Assembly: GCF_964340395.1 (NCBI RefSeq)
Contig: NC_135570.1
Span: 12,582,822 to 12,646,821, forward strand
Length of the DNA: 64,000 nucleotides
Direction of reading: 5' to 3'
Source: Glandiceps talaboti
Taxonomy: Eukaryota; Hemichordata; Enteropneusta; Spengelidae
In this document: piece after piece, positions 1-17,229 of the stretch
Layout of the letters: every line of letters starts with the position of its first letter
How positions within the stretch are numbered: the first letter of the stretch is position 1
Notes under the pieces: generated by a model
Databases searched by the model: none
Told to the model about the DNA's origin: nothing
What the model saw: only the letters and a program-made list of their open reading frames with translations
Made by a program: the position numbers and the translations under genes

Positions 1-214
1 CAGATTACGGTGGAAATTGTTTTTTCATGTGTTCTCACAAACCTTCTTATTGAAAGCAAATAGCTGGTATTACTCCATTCACGCAAGCCAGAGCACGTAT
101 TTCTACTGAAGCAACACAATATGACGGGTACGTTTCGGACGATGCCGTAAAAGAGGCCTGTGGTTTTGCGACGTTGGTATTACGTCATTCACCTCTGACC
201 CTTTCGTCTTACAG

Positions 215-3961
<3,747 letters not shown>

Positions 3962-4733
3962 ATTAACATATAGTGGCATATATAACAGTACTCAAGCTTG
4001 CGACTTTGCCATTCTGCCGTCAGACTACTATAGTGGTTAATGGTTGGAGTTTGACTCGGTATGTAGTTGTGTAGATATCCTTTCACAGACATGCTACATG
4101 GTTGCTGATTGCTGGTCCAATTTCTTACAGGACATGCTCACAGAAGATGTTGAAATGACGGAAAGGTGAATGGGAAGGAGGGTCGGGACGTACGTATATA
4201 GACTAAGAATGCCGGAAATGGTTGGTGGAAGGCTACTCCGATGTATCAGTATTAGATCAGTATGAATGTTTTGATATAAACTACTTCTATCACACCTTGT
4301 TTCATACATGATCTACGTATAGGGAATAAGGACCAAAAACCATGTACATTTGGGACTCTGTTGAGCCAGAACTGAGAAGAGTTTTATAGCAAAAGAAATT
4401 GACAAAGCTAAGACTGCTTTGAAGGGTTTCAACTGAAGTCATTTGTTCTAATAATGCTGCATGAGGACCCACATCGCTCGCAATGATATACCACCCGAAA
4501 CAACCATGCATTTATAGTACTTAAACATCACTGAAAAGTCTTGCTAACATCTAAAGTATATGTAATGTATGATTTGATATCCCTTATTTCATTTCATCTA
4601 TAATGTGTTAACTTCATATGATAATTTCAATTACAGTTAATTCTAATTTTTTATTGAAATATACATGTACATAAGTTCTCATAGGTACATTGGATAATTT
4701 TTTGCAATGTGTATGTATATGTGTGTGTGTGTG

Positions 4734-4735
<2 letters not shown>

Positions 4736-4787
<52 letters not shown>

Positions 4788-4801
4788 TATATATATATAC
4801 A

Positions 4802-4871
<70 letters not shown>
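4736..4871. repeat. (AT)n microsatellite
   Basis: About 130 bp of AT dinucleotides with two CAGT interruptions (near 4785 and 4800). The sequence is self-complementary and may form a cruciform. Confidence 0.97.
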
Positions 4872-4872
<1 letters not shown>

Positions 4873-5040
4873 TGTTATGTACCTTTGTTTATTATGTTAA
4901 CAGATCTATTCATAAATGCTATTTCACACAGGAACCATCATTGCAGTCATATTCATGATAGTATTGTTTTCATACCTGATTGATTAACTTATAACAATAT
5001 ATGCTTACCTGATGTCAATTAATAAAAAATTAATAAAAAT

Positions 5041-5042
<2 letters not shown>

Positions 5043-5129
<87 letters not shown>
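5043..5129. repeat. (AT)n microsatellite
   Basis: Uninterrupted AT repeat of about 87 bp, roughly 145 bp beyond the stop codon of the DNAJC28-like gene and so probably in or near its 3' untranslated region. Confidence 0.97.
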
Positions 5130-5132
<3 letters not shown>

Positions 5133-5274
5133 CAGTACTATTGAAATTATTAATATATATCTGGCTGTTTAAACTCAATGAATTGGTATTCTGATGACCT
5201 TTGTCTGTTACTATCAAATATGTTGATTCTCTAACAGGAGGTAAAATGTGCTTGCAGGTAACTGAGAATTGTGT

Positions 5275-6244
5275 CTATGACTTCCCTTCTATAATGTCTG
5301 AGATAAGTTTCTCTACATTGAGTAACCTAACTTGCAAGAAAAGTGATGGCGTTGACAGATTATAATCAACAAGTATCTTATTAATCTTTTTAATCTCTTC
5401 CCTGAAATTTTCCACAGCTTCTTCCCATTTTTTCTTCTCTTTGGGATAAACAGGATTCTCTTCAAATTGTTTCCTGGCTTTGGTTAATGCTGCCTTAACA
5501 TCTTTCAGTTTGTTCCTGGCTTGTTTCCTCATCTCTATCCATTCTGTAGTGTAGTTGTTGTTAATAACAATCTGATTGAGTTTGAATTCCATGCCGTCCA
5601 TGTAGGGATTCTCAAACTTCGGTTTTAGTGGTTTCCCCATTCCTGCGATGTTTTTAAACTCACCCTTTTCCAAGGATTCCTTCACAGCCTTGTCCACCAT
5701 TCTTTCCAAAGCTCCTGGGGTAGCGAACCCACCAGGTGATCCGCCAAAATATTTGTTCATCTGTATTGCCTCTGGTTCTTCTGACATGTGCACTCTCTGA
5801 TATTCGAAGGCAGCATGACTTGCACTGTCAGCTCGTCTGCTCCGAGCTTCGAATTCTTTCCTGGTCATTCCCGCTGGCATCTTGGCATACCGATTGATGG
5901 ATTTTGGTAGTTTCATATTCTTAGACGGACCTGGTATGAAAAAAAAAGAGATAGAGAGTAAACTTATATGTTGAAAACAATATAATTCATGATGAATTAG
6001 CTTAGCAACACAGTTTGATTATTTTAATCGTCTCAAAGACTGTACTGCTTTGACATATTGTGTACCACGTCATGCTGTAGCACAATTATTGATATGTGTA
6101 TTATTAAATCATCGGACATTTTTTTTTTGGCATCTGTGGAATCTCGTTGTCTTCAAGTACAAACGTGTACTATCGTAGGGCAAATATTCATCGATAAAAT
6201 ATTCATCAAATTGCTTAGTGATTATACAAGTTGTTGTTTTCTAT

Positions 6245-6299
<55 letters not shown>

Positions 6300-6749
6300 G
6301 AAAACGACTACAATTATAGTTACTAGATTATGACGTTGCGGGCGCTTCTCTAATCTCGTCAGTTCAGCGACATATTTTGGGACGTTGATCGAAACAAATT
6401 AGGCGATCCGAGTTTCCCTACCTCCATACTGCTTTCTATGATCACATATCGTCAGAAAGGCTTCTTCAATACTTGCTCTTTCGTTCTGTTTTTCATCGTC
6501 CTTAGCGAGTCTGTCGTAGACCTGGCGAAGCTCCTCGTCCGAAGTCTTTTCCGTGACGCCCAGTGTTTTGTAGCAGAGCTCAAGTTGATCTGTACGAATG
6601 TACATAACAGTAGACGTCGAAAAACGGTTCTCTACGGCACGTCCAAGGCCATGACGACACTTACGAGCACTAATACTCGTTTGAATTGATGAGAAACGGA
6701 AAATATTCCGGACGAAATTGAACTTCACGGGCAGTGGACCCCCGGCCAT
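5275..6749 (-). CDS. DNAJC28: DNAJC28-like protein: degenerate J domain plus DUF1992
   Basis: Two coding exons, 6422-6749 and 5275-5930, join in phase 1 through a 491-bp intron to give 327 residues. The N-terminus is rich in Arg and Ser with almost no acidic residues, which suggests a mitochondrial presequence (inference). Residues about 55-108 form a J-like domain beginning LELCYKTLGVTEKTSDEELR. The position where J-proteins carry HPD reads AKDDEKQNER, so the Hsp70-stimulating tripeptide is missing. From about residue 180 the product matches the DUF1992 region of DNAJC28: ALERMVDKAVKESLEKGEF, then GMGKPLKPKFENPY. A Lys/Glu-rich, probably coiled-coil C-terminus follows. The vertebrate protein has the same two-part layout and is somewhat longer; its function is poorly known. 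The start ATG (6747-6749) has a favourable ACAATGG context. Identity rests mainly on the DUF1992 half. Confidence 0.88.
6246..6296. repeat. (CT)n microsatellite
   Basis: About 25 CT dinucleotides in the single intron of the DNAJC28-like gene. Confidence 0.97.
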
Positions 6750-7287
6750 TGTGCATTGTGAACTTTGACCTTAATGCATAACTATCACATGGCTATCAGG
6801 GGCACGCTACGGTCGCTATCCAATCCCGGGCCAGTATGATATGCATAATATTTAGACGCAAATATGAATATGTATATACGAGTCTGTATACTGAACTTTA
6901 TTACCATGTCTCTTTTGGATTGATTAATTAGTTAATTAATTAATTATTTAATTATTTAATTAATTATATTAATTAATTGTTAGTTTGTAACAGTTCCTGG
7001 ATCTTTGGATATGTTTCTGTATATATCACATAGGAAGATAATTTAATAAAATTTCGTAAGCTTATATATATTTTAACATAGTGGAAGCTATATAATAGCC
7101 CAGTATTCATGTATGTTTGTGGTATTTTCATTTACTCAAGCATGTTTTGTTTGTTTGTTTGTTTGTTTGTTTGTAACACGGTCCCTGGGTTCCCCGTGGC
7201 GATACTTTTAAGCGCATAGTGTAACTTTTGATATGTTAATGACACATGCATAAAATTCACTTGAAAATCAACATATCAATGAAGAAA

Positions 7288-7345
<58 letters not shown>

Positions 7346-8140
7346 CCACCATTTATAATACGATACTCTGCTTGTTTTGAACTGCACCGAATAATCCAAA
7401 GATGTCGATATGAATACACTGCTTTGAACTAGCGTAGACAGTGAGGGGTTCCCCTCCCCTCCACTGCCTATGTTTGAAGCGGTAATTCAACGGAGAAGAT
7501 ATGTCGGTAAAGAAATTTAAAAAAATACTAAATCTAGTTTTCTGAATTTAACCTCTTAACAATGAGAGCACATCGAAGTCTTCAATTGCAATATGAGTGT
7601 GACGCCCTCAACGGGAGAGGTGGTTTTATTTATTAAGTGTCGTCATTTCTGTACAATGTATTTCAGCGTCGTTAACATGACCCAGTCTGAGACTCTGGCA
7701 CTATCGTTTCTGTGTGGAAGATCTGAATTTGTTAAATTTGAAGGGCCAGAATGCAATTATTCACAGGGAGGGATGGATAGGGCAGTACAACAGGTAGAAA
7801 CATATTATGAAACAACAGACTAGACTTACGAGGAAACACCAGAACGTGATCAAGAAAGTGGACATAGTGAGCGGATAAAACAATAAGCTATTAGAAACAT
7901 TGCATACTGTTCCTTTAATTTCGTAATATTATGACTTTTAAATAATAACAACAGGAGAAATCGTTACAAAATATTATCAGTAAAATAATGGTCCATACAC
8001 CTGTACGCTCAGGACATAATTTATAATGACGTAACTACAGCTACATTTGCATGATGCACCTAAGGCAGCCTCTGTAGTGTTGTCTGGTAGATAGCAGCAA
8101 GACGTGCGGTCATCTCACTTTATCGCAAGGCGGGATATCT
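6750..8140. other. Intergenic, AT-rich, with small simple repeats
   Basis: No convincing gene. It holds an AATTA-rich stretch near 6930-6980, a (GTTT)n tract at 7145-7174 and a (CA)n tract at 7289-7343. Two overlapping AATAAA signals on the - strand (TTTATT on + at 7625-7634) lie about 510 bp past the stop of the acidic-protein gene and could be its poly(A) signal. A 76-codon + strand frame at 7593-7823 shows no recognisable domain. Confidence 0.55.
7289..7343. repeat. (CA)n microsatellite
   Basis: About 27 CA dinucleotides in intergenic DNA. Confidence 0.97.
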
Positions 8141-11100
8141 TCATTCTTCCAGGGCATCCTAAAATAAAGAAGGAACGAAAGTTACAAATTGAGTCATTTT
8201 ACGATGAAATCTAGACAGATGTAGATACAAGTTATTCTCGGTATAGCTTTACACCATCATGTGCAAGCCAAGCTGTACGCGTCCGAACAGAAAGTGTCAC
8301 TCGTATTCCTTCAGCTGAATGAAGAAAAATTTGGAATGATATCCAAGTATTGTGGAATGGGCTGTATAAAGCAACCTGAATCTTATATAGTGAATGTGTA
8401 GAAATATATTTATATAATGGCAATTACCTTTATGCTGTTTGTTGCATATGTTCTCTCCTTTCCATAAGTAGATGCTGTGGGAAACGAACATACAGAAATA
8501 AATAGGTGAATGTAATGGGGTTTTAGTTTACCCTGGGTAATCCTCATATATTGTGCAGTTGAATGTATGACAAAGACTTTTGATACAAGCAAATTAGGTT
8601 TAAAGATATGTGCAAAAATATCATAAATCCGCGGCTAATTTCACTACCGCTCTTTATTTTGATAGCATATGATCGGTTAAAGCCCTCCTTGCAAGATTCT
8701 CATAAAACATTTGTGTTGATATGATTAGTTATTCTTTGACTGCTACAGATTTCATTTTCTCCGTTTGATGCCATCGTTGGTGGCGCTCCTTAATCCTGCA
8801 CTCAGTGATATCGAATTATGGAGCGAAGATTGTATAGGTAGCTATCAACGATGGGCTAGCTCTCTTGACTTGAAAGTTTTCATCAAAAATAGGAATATCC
8901 ATCGGAAAACATGTAGGATACTATATATATATCTGAGGTAAATATCATTTTGATAATCATATCTTGAATCTACTTACTGCCTTGAGTATTTTGAATTTCT
9001 TGGCCAGGTCTTTGAGTTCATCAGCTTCAATTTCGTTGTCTTCTGCATTTACATTTTCAAGCATTCTATTTTCGTTGCCTTCCTCTATGTCTAGACCTTC
9101 GTCGGCTTCCCCAGCCACAAGGCTTTCGTCTCCGTCGTCATCTTGTGGGTTTCCGTCGCCGCCCATAGCTTTTAGTTCATCTACATCAATGTCGTTGTTT
9201 TCATTGTCTTCGTGTTCTTCACTTTCAATTCCATTCCTTTCCTTATCTTCAGGCATTCTTTTATCGTCACCCTTTGGACTTTCGTCACCTTCCTCACCCT
9301 CTACGAGTTCGTCTCCATCGCCACCCTCTTCGTTTCCGTTGACACCTCCCAGAGCTTTTAATTCATTCGCTACAATTTCGTTATCGTCACGTTCATTTTC
9401 TTCGACGACGTGTTCTTCATCTTCAATTTCTATGGTTTCGCCATCTTCAAGCAATCCGTTTTCGTCACCCTCCTCGCCATCTGGGTTTTCGTCGCCTTCC
9501 TCGTTTTGTGGAGTCTGGTATTTTCCCTCGCTGGCTGTGTTTTCTTCGCTTAGCCCATTTTCTAGGTTTGAGTCGCCCTCGTTCTCAAGAATTTCGTTGC
9601 CTGTTTGGCTGTCCGGTTTTTCGTTATCTTCATTGCCCTCACCTTCCAGGTTCTTTATTTCTGGACTGTTGTCACCATTATCTTGGCTTTCCTCGATTAT
9701 TTCACTCTTTGGGTTTACGTCATCTTCAATATCCTCATTCCCTTGCTCGTTCTCCAAGACCTTATCCCCATCATCACTTCCTAGCCTTTCGTCTCCTCTA
9801 TTCTCAACTGCATCAGTCTCCGGACTCTCTCCATTTCCCTCCTCTTGTTGTTTTTCATCGACTGCCTCGCTTTGTTGATTTTCTTCGCTCTCTGGAGTTT
9901 CCTCGGTAGGGGGGATATCAATACTTTCCTCTCTCTAACATGTTAATCAATTTGAAAAGAAAGATTGGTATAAGTGTTCATGGAGTTTCAATGTCAGGTT
10001 CTCGCATTAATGTTATCTTATCAATTGGGCTTAAATAGCACAATTCTTTGATTTGGCACGAACTATTATACAGCTCGGCCAGCCAATTACATTTCTCCCT
10101 CAAATCTTATTCCTCCGAACCGGACCTTTGAAATAACTTCATTAATAAAGATTACGCAATATATAGCAATTGACAAAACATGGTCTTTTAGCATCCATTA
10201 CACACTTGAAAAATACCAATAACATCTCATTATCTCCCTTGACAACGACCATGGTCAAAGTTAATGTACAAACAGGATTAATGTTAAAACCAATTTTAAA
10301 AAGTGGGTTTTGATATATTTTTGATGACATTAACCACGGAAGGCATTGTCTATTATAATTGTAATGTTCTGATTTCCAACTGATGTTAATTTACTCGTTC
10401 TCCTTTCGACGCAAAACCATCGTTGTAAAACTACGAGCCTCTTTACGGCACCTGTACAGAGACTTGCCGCAAAGAGGTATTATTTTCTGTGCCGTCAAAG
10501 TAAAAACTATGCCTTACTTGTGAGAATGCACCAAGTAGATTTTGTACGAAAGTATGGTCTTCAAAAAATCTCAAAATTCCATACTATTTTCTAACGGAAG
10601 TCTGAATTTTGGCAGTTCAAAGAGATTGTTTGAATAACACAAAAGAAGGACAGGACATTTTTTTTATATTTTGGTACATCGAATACTACTTCGAAGTGTG
10701 TATATGGTGCATGTCGAAGACCAGACGAATTTTGAGACGCATGTACGTCTATCTATTGATCTCAGTATATACAACGAGTAACACAAGCCTTTGTAATGTC
10801 ACGGTGGTCAATTAACAAATGAAACAGTATACTTTTACACTTGATATGGATAAACGATTGTGGTACATACAGAAAATGCTTTACTTTGGTGTTATGGGTT
10901 GTAATAAGTATGCATATTTACTAACAATCTTCATGATGTTTTTGGGATGTTTGCTTTTTTGTAAAATTGTGCTGGACGTTCACTCGTTCAAATAGTCTGT
11001 CCCCATTGAGCTGTCAACTCCATTTGATCTTGCCATTGACCTTGTCATTTCAAAAATCACCACCACAAGAAACATTTACTCACCTCTTCAACTACCTTCT

Positions 11101-11314
11101 CGACTTCCTCATTTACGTCTTCAAGGAGAAGTCGTTTTGCAGTTTCCATTAAGTTGTCCAGCTCTTCTATCAGTTTCAATTCCCGGTCGACTTTGGTGAT
11201 GTAATTCTTTAGGTCAACCGAGGAACTGACTTGATCTGTTGGTCTCCCCTCACAGATTTGTGACAGCGTCATCAAACAGATCACACAGTATACCGTCATG
11301 CTCGTTATGGCCAT
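8141..11314 (-). CDS. Predicted secreted, highly acidic repeat protein of unknown family
   Basis: Three coding exons, 11084-11314, 8978-9934 and 8141-8158, joined in phase 0, predict 401 residues. Residues 1-23 look like a signal peptide (MAITSMTVYCVICLMTLSQI, then CEG). Residues 24-77 are charged and heptad-like, probably a short coiled coil. The large second exon is almost entirely Glu, Asp, Gly and Asn and contains a recurring ELKA(L/M)GG motif near residues 268 and 330, with a divergent ELKDLAK near 383, each preceded by a D/N/E/I-rich segment. A KR dibasic pair (GDDKRMPEDKERNG) is a possible prohormone-convertase site. The final exon adds only DALEE; reading past its donor instead ends at 8957. 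A CTCAG acceptor at 11331-11336 suggests a 5' noncoding exon upstream. Composition recalls granins, calcium-binding or biomineral-matrix proteins, but I see no family signature. Confidence 0.65.
8978..9934 (-). other. Acidic repeat exon of the unknown secreted protein
   Basis: This single 319-codon exon is open throughout in the phase set by the signal-peptide exon. On the complementary strand the same stretch gives a Ser-rich frame of about 300 codons (8964-9878), which is the expected shadow of a GAN/GAR-rich coding strand and should not be annotated. The donor is GTAAGT at 8972-8977 (minus strand). The acceptor is TGTTAG at 9935-9940. Confidence 0.7.
10804..10868 (-). mobile_element. Solo arm of a MITE-like foldback element (family A)
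   Basis: The reverse complement of this stretch matches the left arm of the foldback element at 43539-43677, sharing a core of the form GTGTAAAAGTA(C/T)ACTG followed by TTTCATTTG. It lies in the intron between the first two coding exons of the acidic-protein gene. Confidence 0.65.
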
Positions 11315-11339
11315 GATTTGTGAAGTTGGTCTGAGGAGG

Positions 11340-11560
<221 letters not shown>

Positions 11561-14500
11561 AGAGAGGGGGAGAGAATATATCAGTTTAATCGCAAATACA
11601 TTATATAAACTCATTCGATATTCTTCAAATGAAAATTCATCTGTGATAAACAATAGTATTAAATTTACCTTTTGTTCAAGATCATTCGATAGTCATTGTT
11701 TGACCAACCTTGAATAAAATATTAGCTCACAAGTGACCGTGCCTGGCATTCATGCCAGCTACAAGGCATTTTGTTTGTTTATCTAATGTAACACACATAT
11801 AGGATAGAACAATATTGTATATAACCCAAGCTAACTATATCATTTACTATGAGGAGAAACAAAACAGCCAGACTAGTCTGGGGTTGAGAGTACGAATATT
11901 CTTTACACACAAGCCGTGTATTAGAAAACAGCACAGATTCTAGGCCCGGATTCTAGGCTACCTGTCTACGAGATATTGACGATATAATGCTGGTTGGAGG
12001 TCTGCTAATTTCTATGAGCCCTGGTCGAGCCGATGGTAGCCGGTTGACAGACGCGAGGCCACGGATAGGTTTTTAAATACATCAAGAATGTATCCTAAAC
12101 TTACATTGTAATTCACCTACCTGTTACCCAAGATAAGATGTAGCACACAGAATATTCAGCAATAGTCTGATTTCCTTCCACGACTGGACCCCTATATATC
12201 TATCGGGCTTGTAGACGTCTGCCGCAAAACATTTTACGACCACAGATTTTAAGGGCGTCTGTTTGTTTTATTGTTCATGATACTATGAAGGAAGTTTACA
12301 ATATAAGAATAATTAACCCGAAATATTCGTATTACGTAACACCGGATTTAGACGTCTTATCTGTTGTCAATGAGAGTCGTGATTTCAGGAATGTTTTGGT
12401 AAAAGTCTTACACGATCTCGTGTATACTCTTCACACAGTCACTTATTAAAAAAATGTTTAAGAATAAACGTTGGAGAAAGATGCCTGATTTAAGAACGTT
12501 TTAATAATGATAATGATAGCTTCCAAAATATCCACCAAGCACAAGTTCTTATTTTGTCAAACAAATAAAATGAAAGCGTGGGACTCGGATTGTGGTACAT
12601 GTGATGGATGAGTAGCACACATGCAGTATTTCGTTGTTTGCTTGATAGGTGACGTGTTAAGTCTCAGTAATAGTATACGTCATAAAATGTTTTATGGGAA
12701 TATGGTTTGATCTCGGTGAGAATTCGAATCCTGAAATAAGAATCTCAATATCCTAGAATTTTTATTTCCCCATCTCAACTCAACCCCCACCCCCACCCCC
12801 ACCCCCCCCCCATTCGCATGGATTCCAGGCTAGCGCCTCAGGGACCATTTCCGATAACATGTAAATTCTTAAAAGCTGTCCAAACTGTGCCATATTTGAT
12901 ACACGCTTTGCCCTTTTGAAACAACAAAAAACGACTTTTGAAGGGTCGCCATCTTGTTTTCAAGGAATTCAACAATCTGTTATTTTCCTATACAGTTAAC
13001 ACAGTATACAGCAGCTGCCATATTGTAATCTAAAAATTAATTTCCATATTTTGACATCAATGTCATAAATTTGTGCGGTGGCCCCTGCTTTTTTTTTGGG
13101 GGGGGGAGGAGGGGGTTAACTGTGAATGGGTGTGAGGTTTCTTGAGCAACGTAACAGCAAAAGTTTGAATAAAACATTCGCGTAAAAAGGGGTATAAGCT
13201 TACTGCGTGAAAGAGAAGGGCCAATCAAAATGGCAAAATGTAAGTAATACACAGGTAGTAAAGCTTAGATAGAAGAAATGCGTATTGACAGTCAATCAAT
13301 AGCTATTAATCTATACTCCCTTTCTAACTGTAACACAGTTTTGTTTTGTTTTCGAATCGTGTAGTTATATGAGTATTTGGTAACTTTTTACAACGTCAAG
13401 GTTCTGTGGTATTCTCTGATGAGTGAGCTACTCTAAGTTTCTCTCTGTCATTGACAGGTAACCCAGGAAATAGTTTAGGTATGTTGTTATTCTCAATTTA
13501 ATACCATTCAAAACTGATAATTATTTGATAAAACTTAAACACTTGATTAGATCAATTTGGGTGTTTACGATTGTGTTAGCACTCCTAGTCTGTTTTTGGT
13601 GCGTCAAGTAGTCGTTATGATATTTTAGGAATGTAAAAATGTGGGTTATTTCTGACGTCATTAAGTTCCATTGCAGTACAGTAACTGCATACGGTGTGGT
13701 ATCGTCGGAAAACCACAAGCCTCATTGCGGCGGCACTTACAGACACCCCATCGTAGAGGAAAATTTATATTTTAGCTTGCGATACTGATGGTATTGTTAA
13801 CTATCCTGTAGTGTAATCGATGTGTACAGGCCAAACGTAGTATATGTAGCTAGCACAAGAAACATGTCATGGTCTTGCTATCCAAGTCGGTTTAAACACA
13901 AACAAGTTACTTGTCTGTGATAGAGGTTATTCCTTTTACTTGTGTATCTTTAGACGGGGAGGGGGCTATCCTAAATACCCTTGCCTTCATGGCAGCCTGC
14001 TTTTTTGCATGGTCTTCTCTAGGGGTGCCCATTTAAAGGATTTCGGAATCATTAAAAACTGTCGTGTTTGAAAGATGCGCGAACTGTATACAAACCTACA
14101 TAAATGATTATGAGAAACTTTGCGCACCTGAGTGAATCAGAGGGTACCCTTAGAGAATTGAGTAAATTCACAGTAACATGAAAACGACCAGAATTAGGCC
14201 AAATGTTAAGTTTTCGTGGAAGCAGAACGACTCAACTACTGTGCGATAGAAAACCCCAGTGTGGGTCGCCCTGGCAACCAGTGTCTGCTGTACACGAACT
14301 CAGTACCAGTTGATGCTTATAATTACTATAAATAGCTGAAAATGTTAAGGAGCGAAAGTATAGCCTAGAGGATTCCCTGTCTTAGTCCCTGATTTATGAA
14401 TACTGAGTTTTTTACATAAAGTGAAAGTTTGAGGGCAGTACAGTAATCCCTTCTGAAGTCACTATGGTGACCTCACAGGTGACCTGACTCAACTACACTA

Positions 14501-15118
14501 AAATTAGTGTACATGCTAAACTGTCATGTCATTGACAGTAACTGAAATAGTAAACCCATCAAGTGCTTACCCCAACCCCATCAAATGTATATACATTCTA
14601 CATATTTTAGATGTAAACTTGCAACAAGTGAAAGATATTGTAGTAAAATCACCCGAAGAAAAGGAAAACAGTAAACAGATTGAAAACTACCAAAACATTT
14701 TTACACATATCACTATGCATTTTCGCGAGCAGCGCCAGTCTTATGGAACAGTATATCACTTGAACTTCGAGAGCCTTCTAACTTTTTACAAGATCTACTA
14801 TTGTTCATGTTCAGTGCCATTTATATATGTACCATTTATACAAGTCTCTGTACAAAGTTCATGTGAGTTCATCTGTGGCTGACTTACCAAGCTGTAAGTG
14901 GTGTATGCTAGTGTCCTTGAGGACCAGGAAGGGTAATAAAAATAAGAATGTTTGCCTATTGAGGTAAAGTGACTCCTCTCATATATCAATTGTGAAGAAA
15001 TTCGTGACAAACAAATTGAGAACAGTGGATGGATTTACAGGAATCTATCAAGTGTGTCAAAACTAACAGATATATGTAGTTGTAATATCAGTGAAGGTAC
15101 CCTGCCATAGAAATGACC

Positions 15119-15205
15119 CAAGTGAGTGAGTGAGTGAGTGAGTGAGTGAGTGAGTGAGTGAGTGAGTGAGTGAGTGAGTGAGTGAGTGAGTGAGTGAGTG
15201 AGTGT
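15119..15205. repeat. (GAGT)n microsatellite
   Basis: About 21 tandem GAGT (AGTG) tetranucleotides in intergenic DNA. Confidence 0.97.
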
Positions 15206-16469
15206 AACCTTAGAGTCTAGTTCTTAACGACATCTTCCGTTTTTACACGTTATTTTCGCACTTAATATGTGAAGATAACATAGTGTAAAATCGGAACAGT
15301 CGCCAGGAACTAGACTAGTTTATACATGACATGGGTTTTGTGTTGACTATCTCAGACTCACGCCTGCTTTACATACAACAGTCACAGCAATAGACAATAG
15401 ATATCAATTCATCGCCCATGTCAAAAAAATACACACAAACTGCATAAACCCTTGTGTAAATGTCGGAAATGTTACGACTACGGAATGAAGTATTTACTTT
15501 TGTGACAAAAATCCTATTGGGAACAATATCACAACAGGTCTCTGGGCTACATCATAAAATCAAAGGTTGGCGATGTCGTAAGTCAATGTAAATACAGCAG
15601 AAGAAACTATATTAAGCCTGCACAATTGACCGTATGGATCTCCTGCAGAGGTGATGTAATAAACATTCAAGACAGTGCGTCCTTCATAATAATTTTGACA
15701 GACAAAATCATGCATCACATCATGTTTACCTACAATACCATACATGGGCAGGGCTGGTCTTGACTGAAAGTGACCGACAAATGCAATATAAATCACTCAT
15801 CCTCGGCAAGAGACAGTCACATGCAAATCATTCTATCTGTCATGACTGTGTCGATTCTGCATAGCTTACTTTCTTCTACTGTACTATTGATACATAATCG
15901 TGAATGGTGGCTAAAAAATTTAATCAAGCTTCCACCTCACAGGGGTCTGTATTTAGTCATTAAATAATGACTGATCACCTTTATCAAACATAACATTAGT
16001 AAATAAGTAAGCTTAACATGTCAATATGTATTTATTTCTCCTGGCCCCTATGAGTAGACTCAATCCATACATAACAGTAAATAAGTAACTTAAATATTAT
16101 CATTTAAATATGTATATATTTCTCCTGTCCCCTGTGGCTAGACTCAATCCATACACTGTGATTAACACTTATGTCCAGCCATGTGAAGAAATGGTACTTT
16201 TGACTGGAGACTTGCATTTCTAATGAACTCAAGAGTATAAACCTGACTAGTGACTTACATTTCTGACAGGACCATAAATCTGACTAGTGACTTTCTAATC
16301 TAAAATCTCTAAACTAAAAAACTAAATATTCATGACTCCTGAGTGCTTATTACCTTCAGTGGAAATCCCATGACTGTTCATGTTTCACACATTCCATATG
16401 CATTTCTGCTGACTCACATGAGGTAATGTGGCTTTAAAAAAAACTTCTCCAAATGAGGGGTGCAGTTGT

Positions 16470-16580
16470 GCATGATGTAGGCAATGTAATGTAAATCATG
16501 AAATGACTCTCCAGAACCTAAAGTTTATAAAAATGCCTGTATTTCCTGAAGTGGCGTTCCTGTTTAAATATCCCATGTTT
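16470..16580 (+). mobile_element. Dispersed repeat family B, copy 1
   Basis: It shares ATGTAA(A)ATC(A/G)TGAAATG, then ACTCTCCAGAAC, then a TTTCCTG(A/G)AGTGG(C/T)(G/A)TTCC block with 54405-54502 (same orientation) and with 62283-62400 (inverted). The element at 62283-62702 has the last block as inverted termini, which suggests a MITE. Confidence 0.65.
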
Positions 16581-17229
16581 TACCTTTCGACAAGAAACTT
16601 TAATGCAGGAATTCACTCTTGGGGGCTCGCTCGTGTTTAATTACAGCAACCTGAGCCAAATTGATATTTTCACAAAATTAAAACGACTCATTGAAAAATC
16701 TTGACTACAGTGCTGATAAAATGTATGATAAATGTTTTGGATTATATTATTTTGAATTGTACGTAGAAGACCCTTTAATATTTCCAAATGTTAATCAGTT
16801 TGATATTGAGAACCAATGATATTTTGTGTTACATAAAACATTTCATCCGGGTACTGATGGTTGCATTACCGCTGTGAAGTCAGAGTGCTTGCCTTCCACC
16901 GTGACCCAAAACGGCCAACTGTAATCGCTACATCGTGTGATTTTCTGCATCGTCATACTTCCATAATCGGACATTATGCAAGTTCAATAGTTTGTGTACC
17001 CTCAGACCGTTCAATTACGTCAATACATTTCGATTCCTGTAAGAAATAACATCATAACTTCAACATTAGGGAGATTTTTGTCCCTTTTTCTGTCATTCAG
17101 CAGCAGCGACTCTTATCAGAGACCCTGTGAATCAATTTGACCCTTACGTTAAAAGCCAAAAGGTTAACATGATTTCTCATCAGCCAGTGAAAAAGAAAGG
17201 TACATTAGGATGACGAGTGGAACCTATCA

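Larger units (their letters stand above)
3962..5274. other. Intergenic region between SLC5 copy 1 and DNAJC28-like, dominated by (AT)n
   Basis: This convergent intergenic space (SLC5 copy 1 on +, DNAJC28-like on -) should hold the 3' untranslated regions of both genes. No further coding exon was recognised. Its second half carries two long (AT)n tracts at 4736-4871 and 5043-5129. Confidence 0.6.

Noticed and set aside
8964-9878. 304-codon Ser-rich + strand frame opposite the acidic protein
   Set aside because: It is the complement of a Glu/Asp-codon-rich exon, which automatically yields Ser/Phe/Leu codons; the - strand frame fits splice phase on both sides and this one does not.
14526-14882. 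118-codon + strand frame
   Set aside because: Unrecognised, without flanking exons; likely chance.
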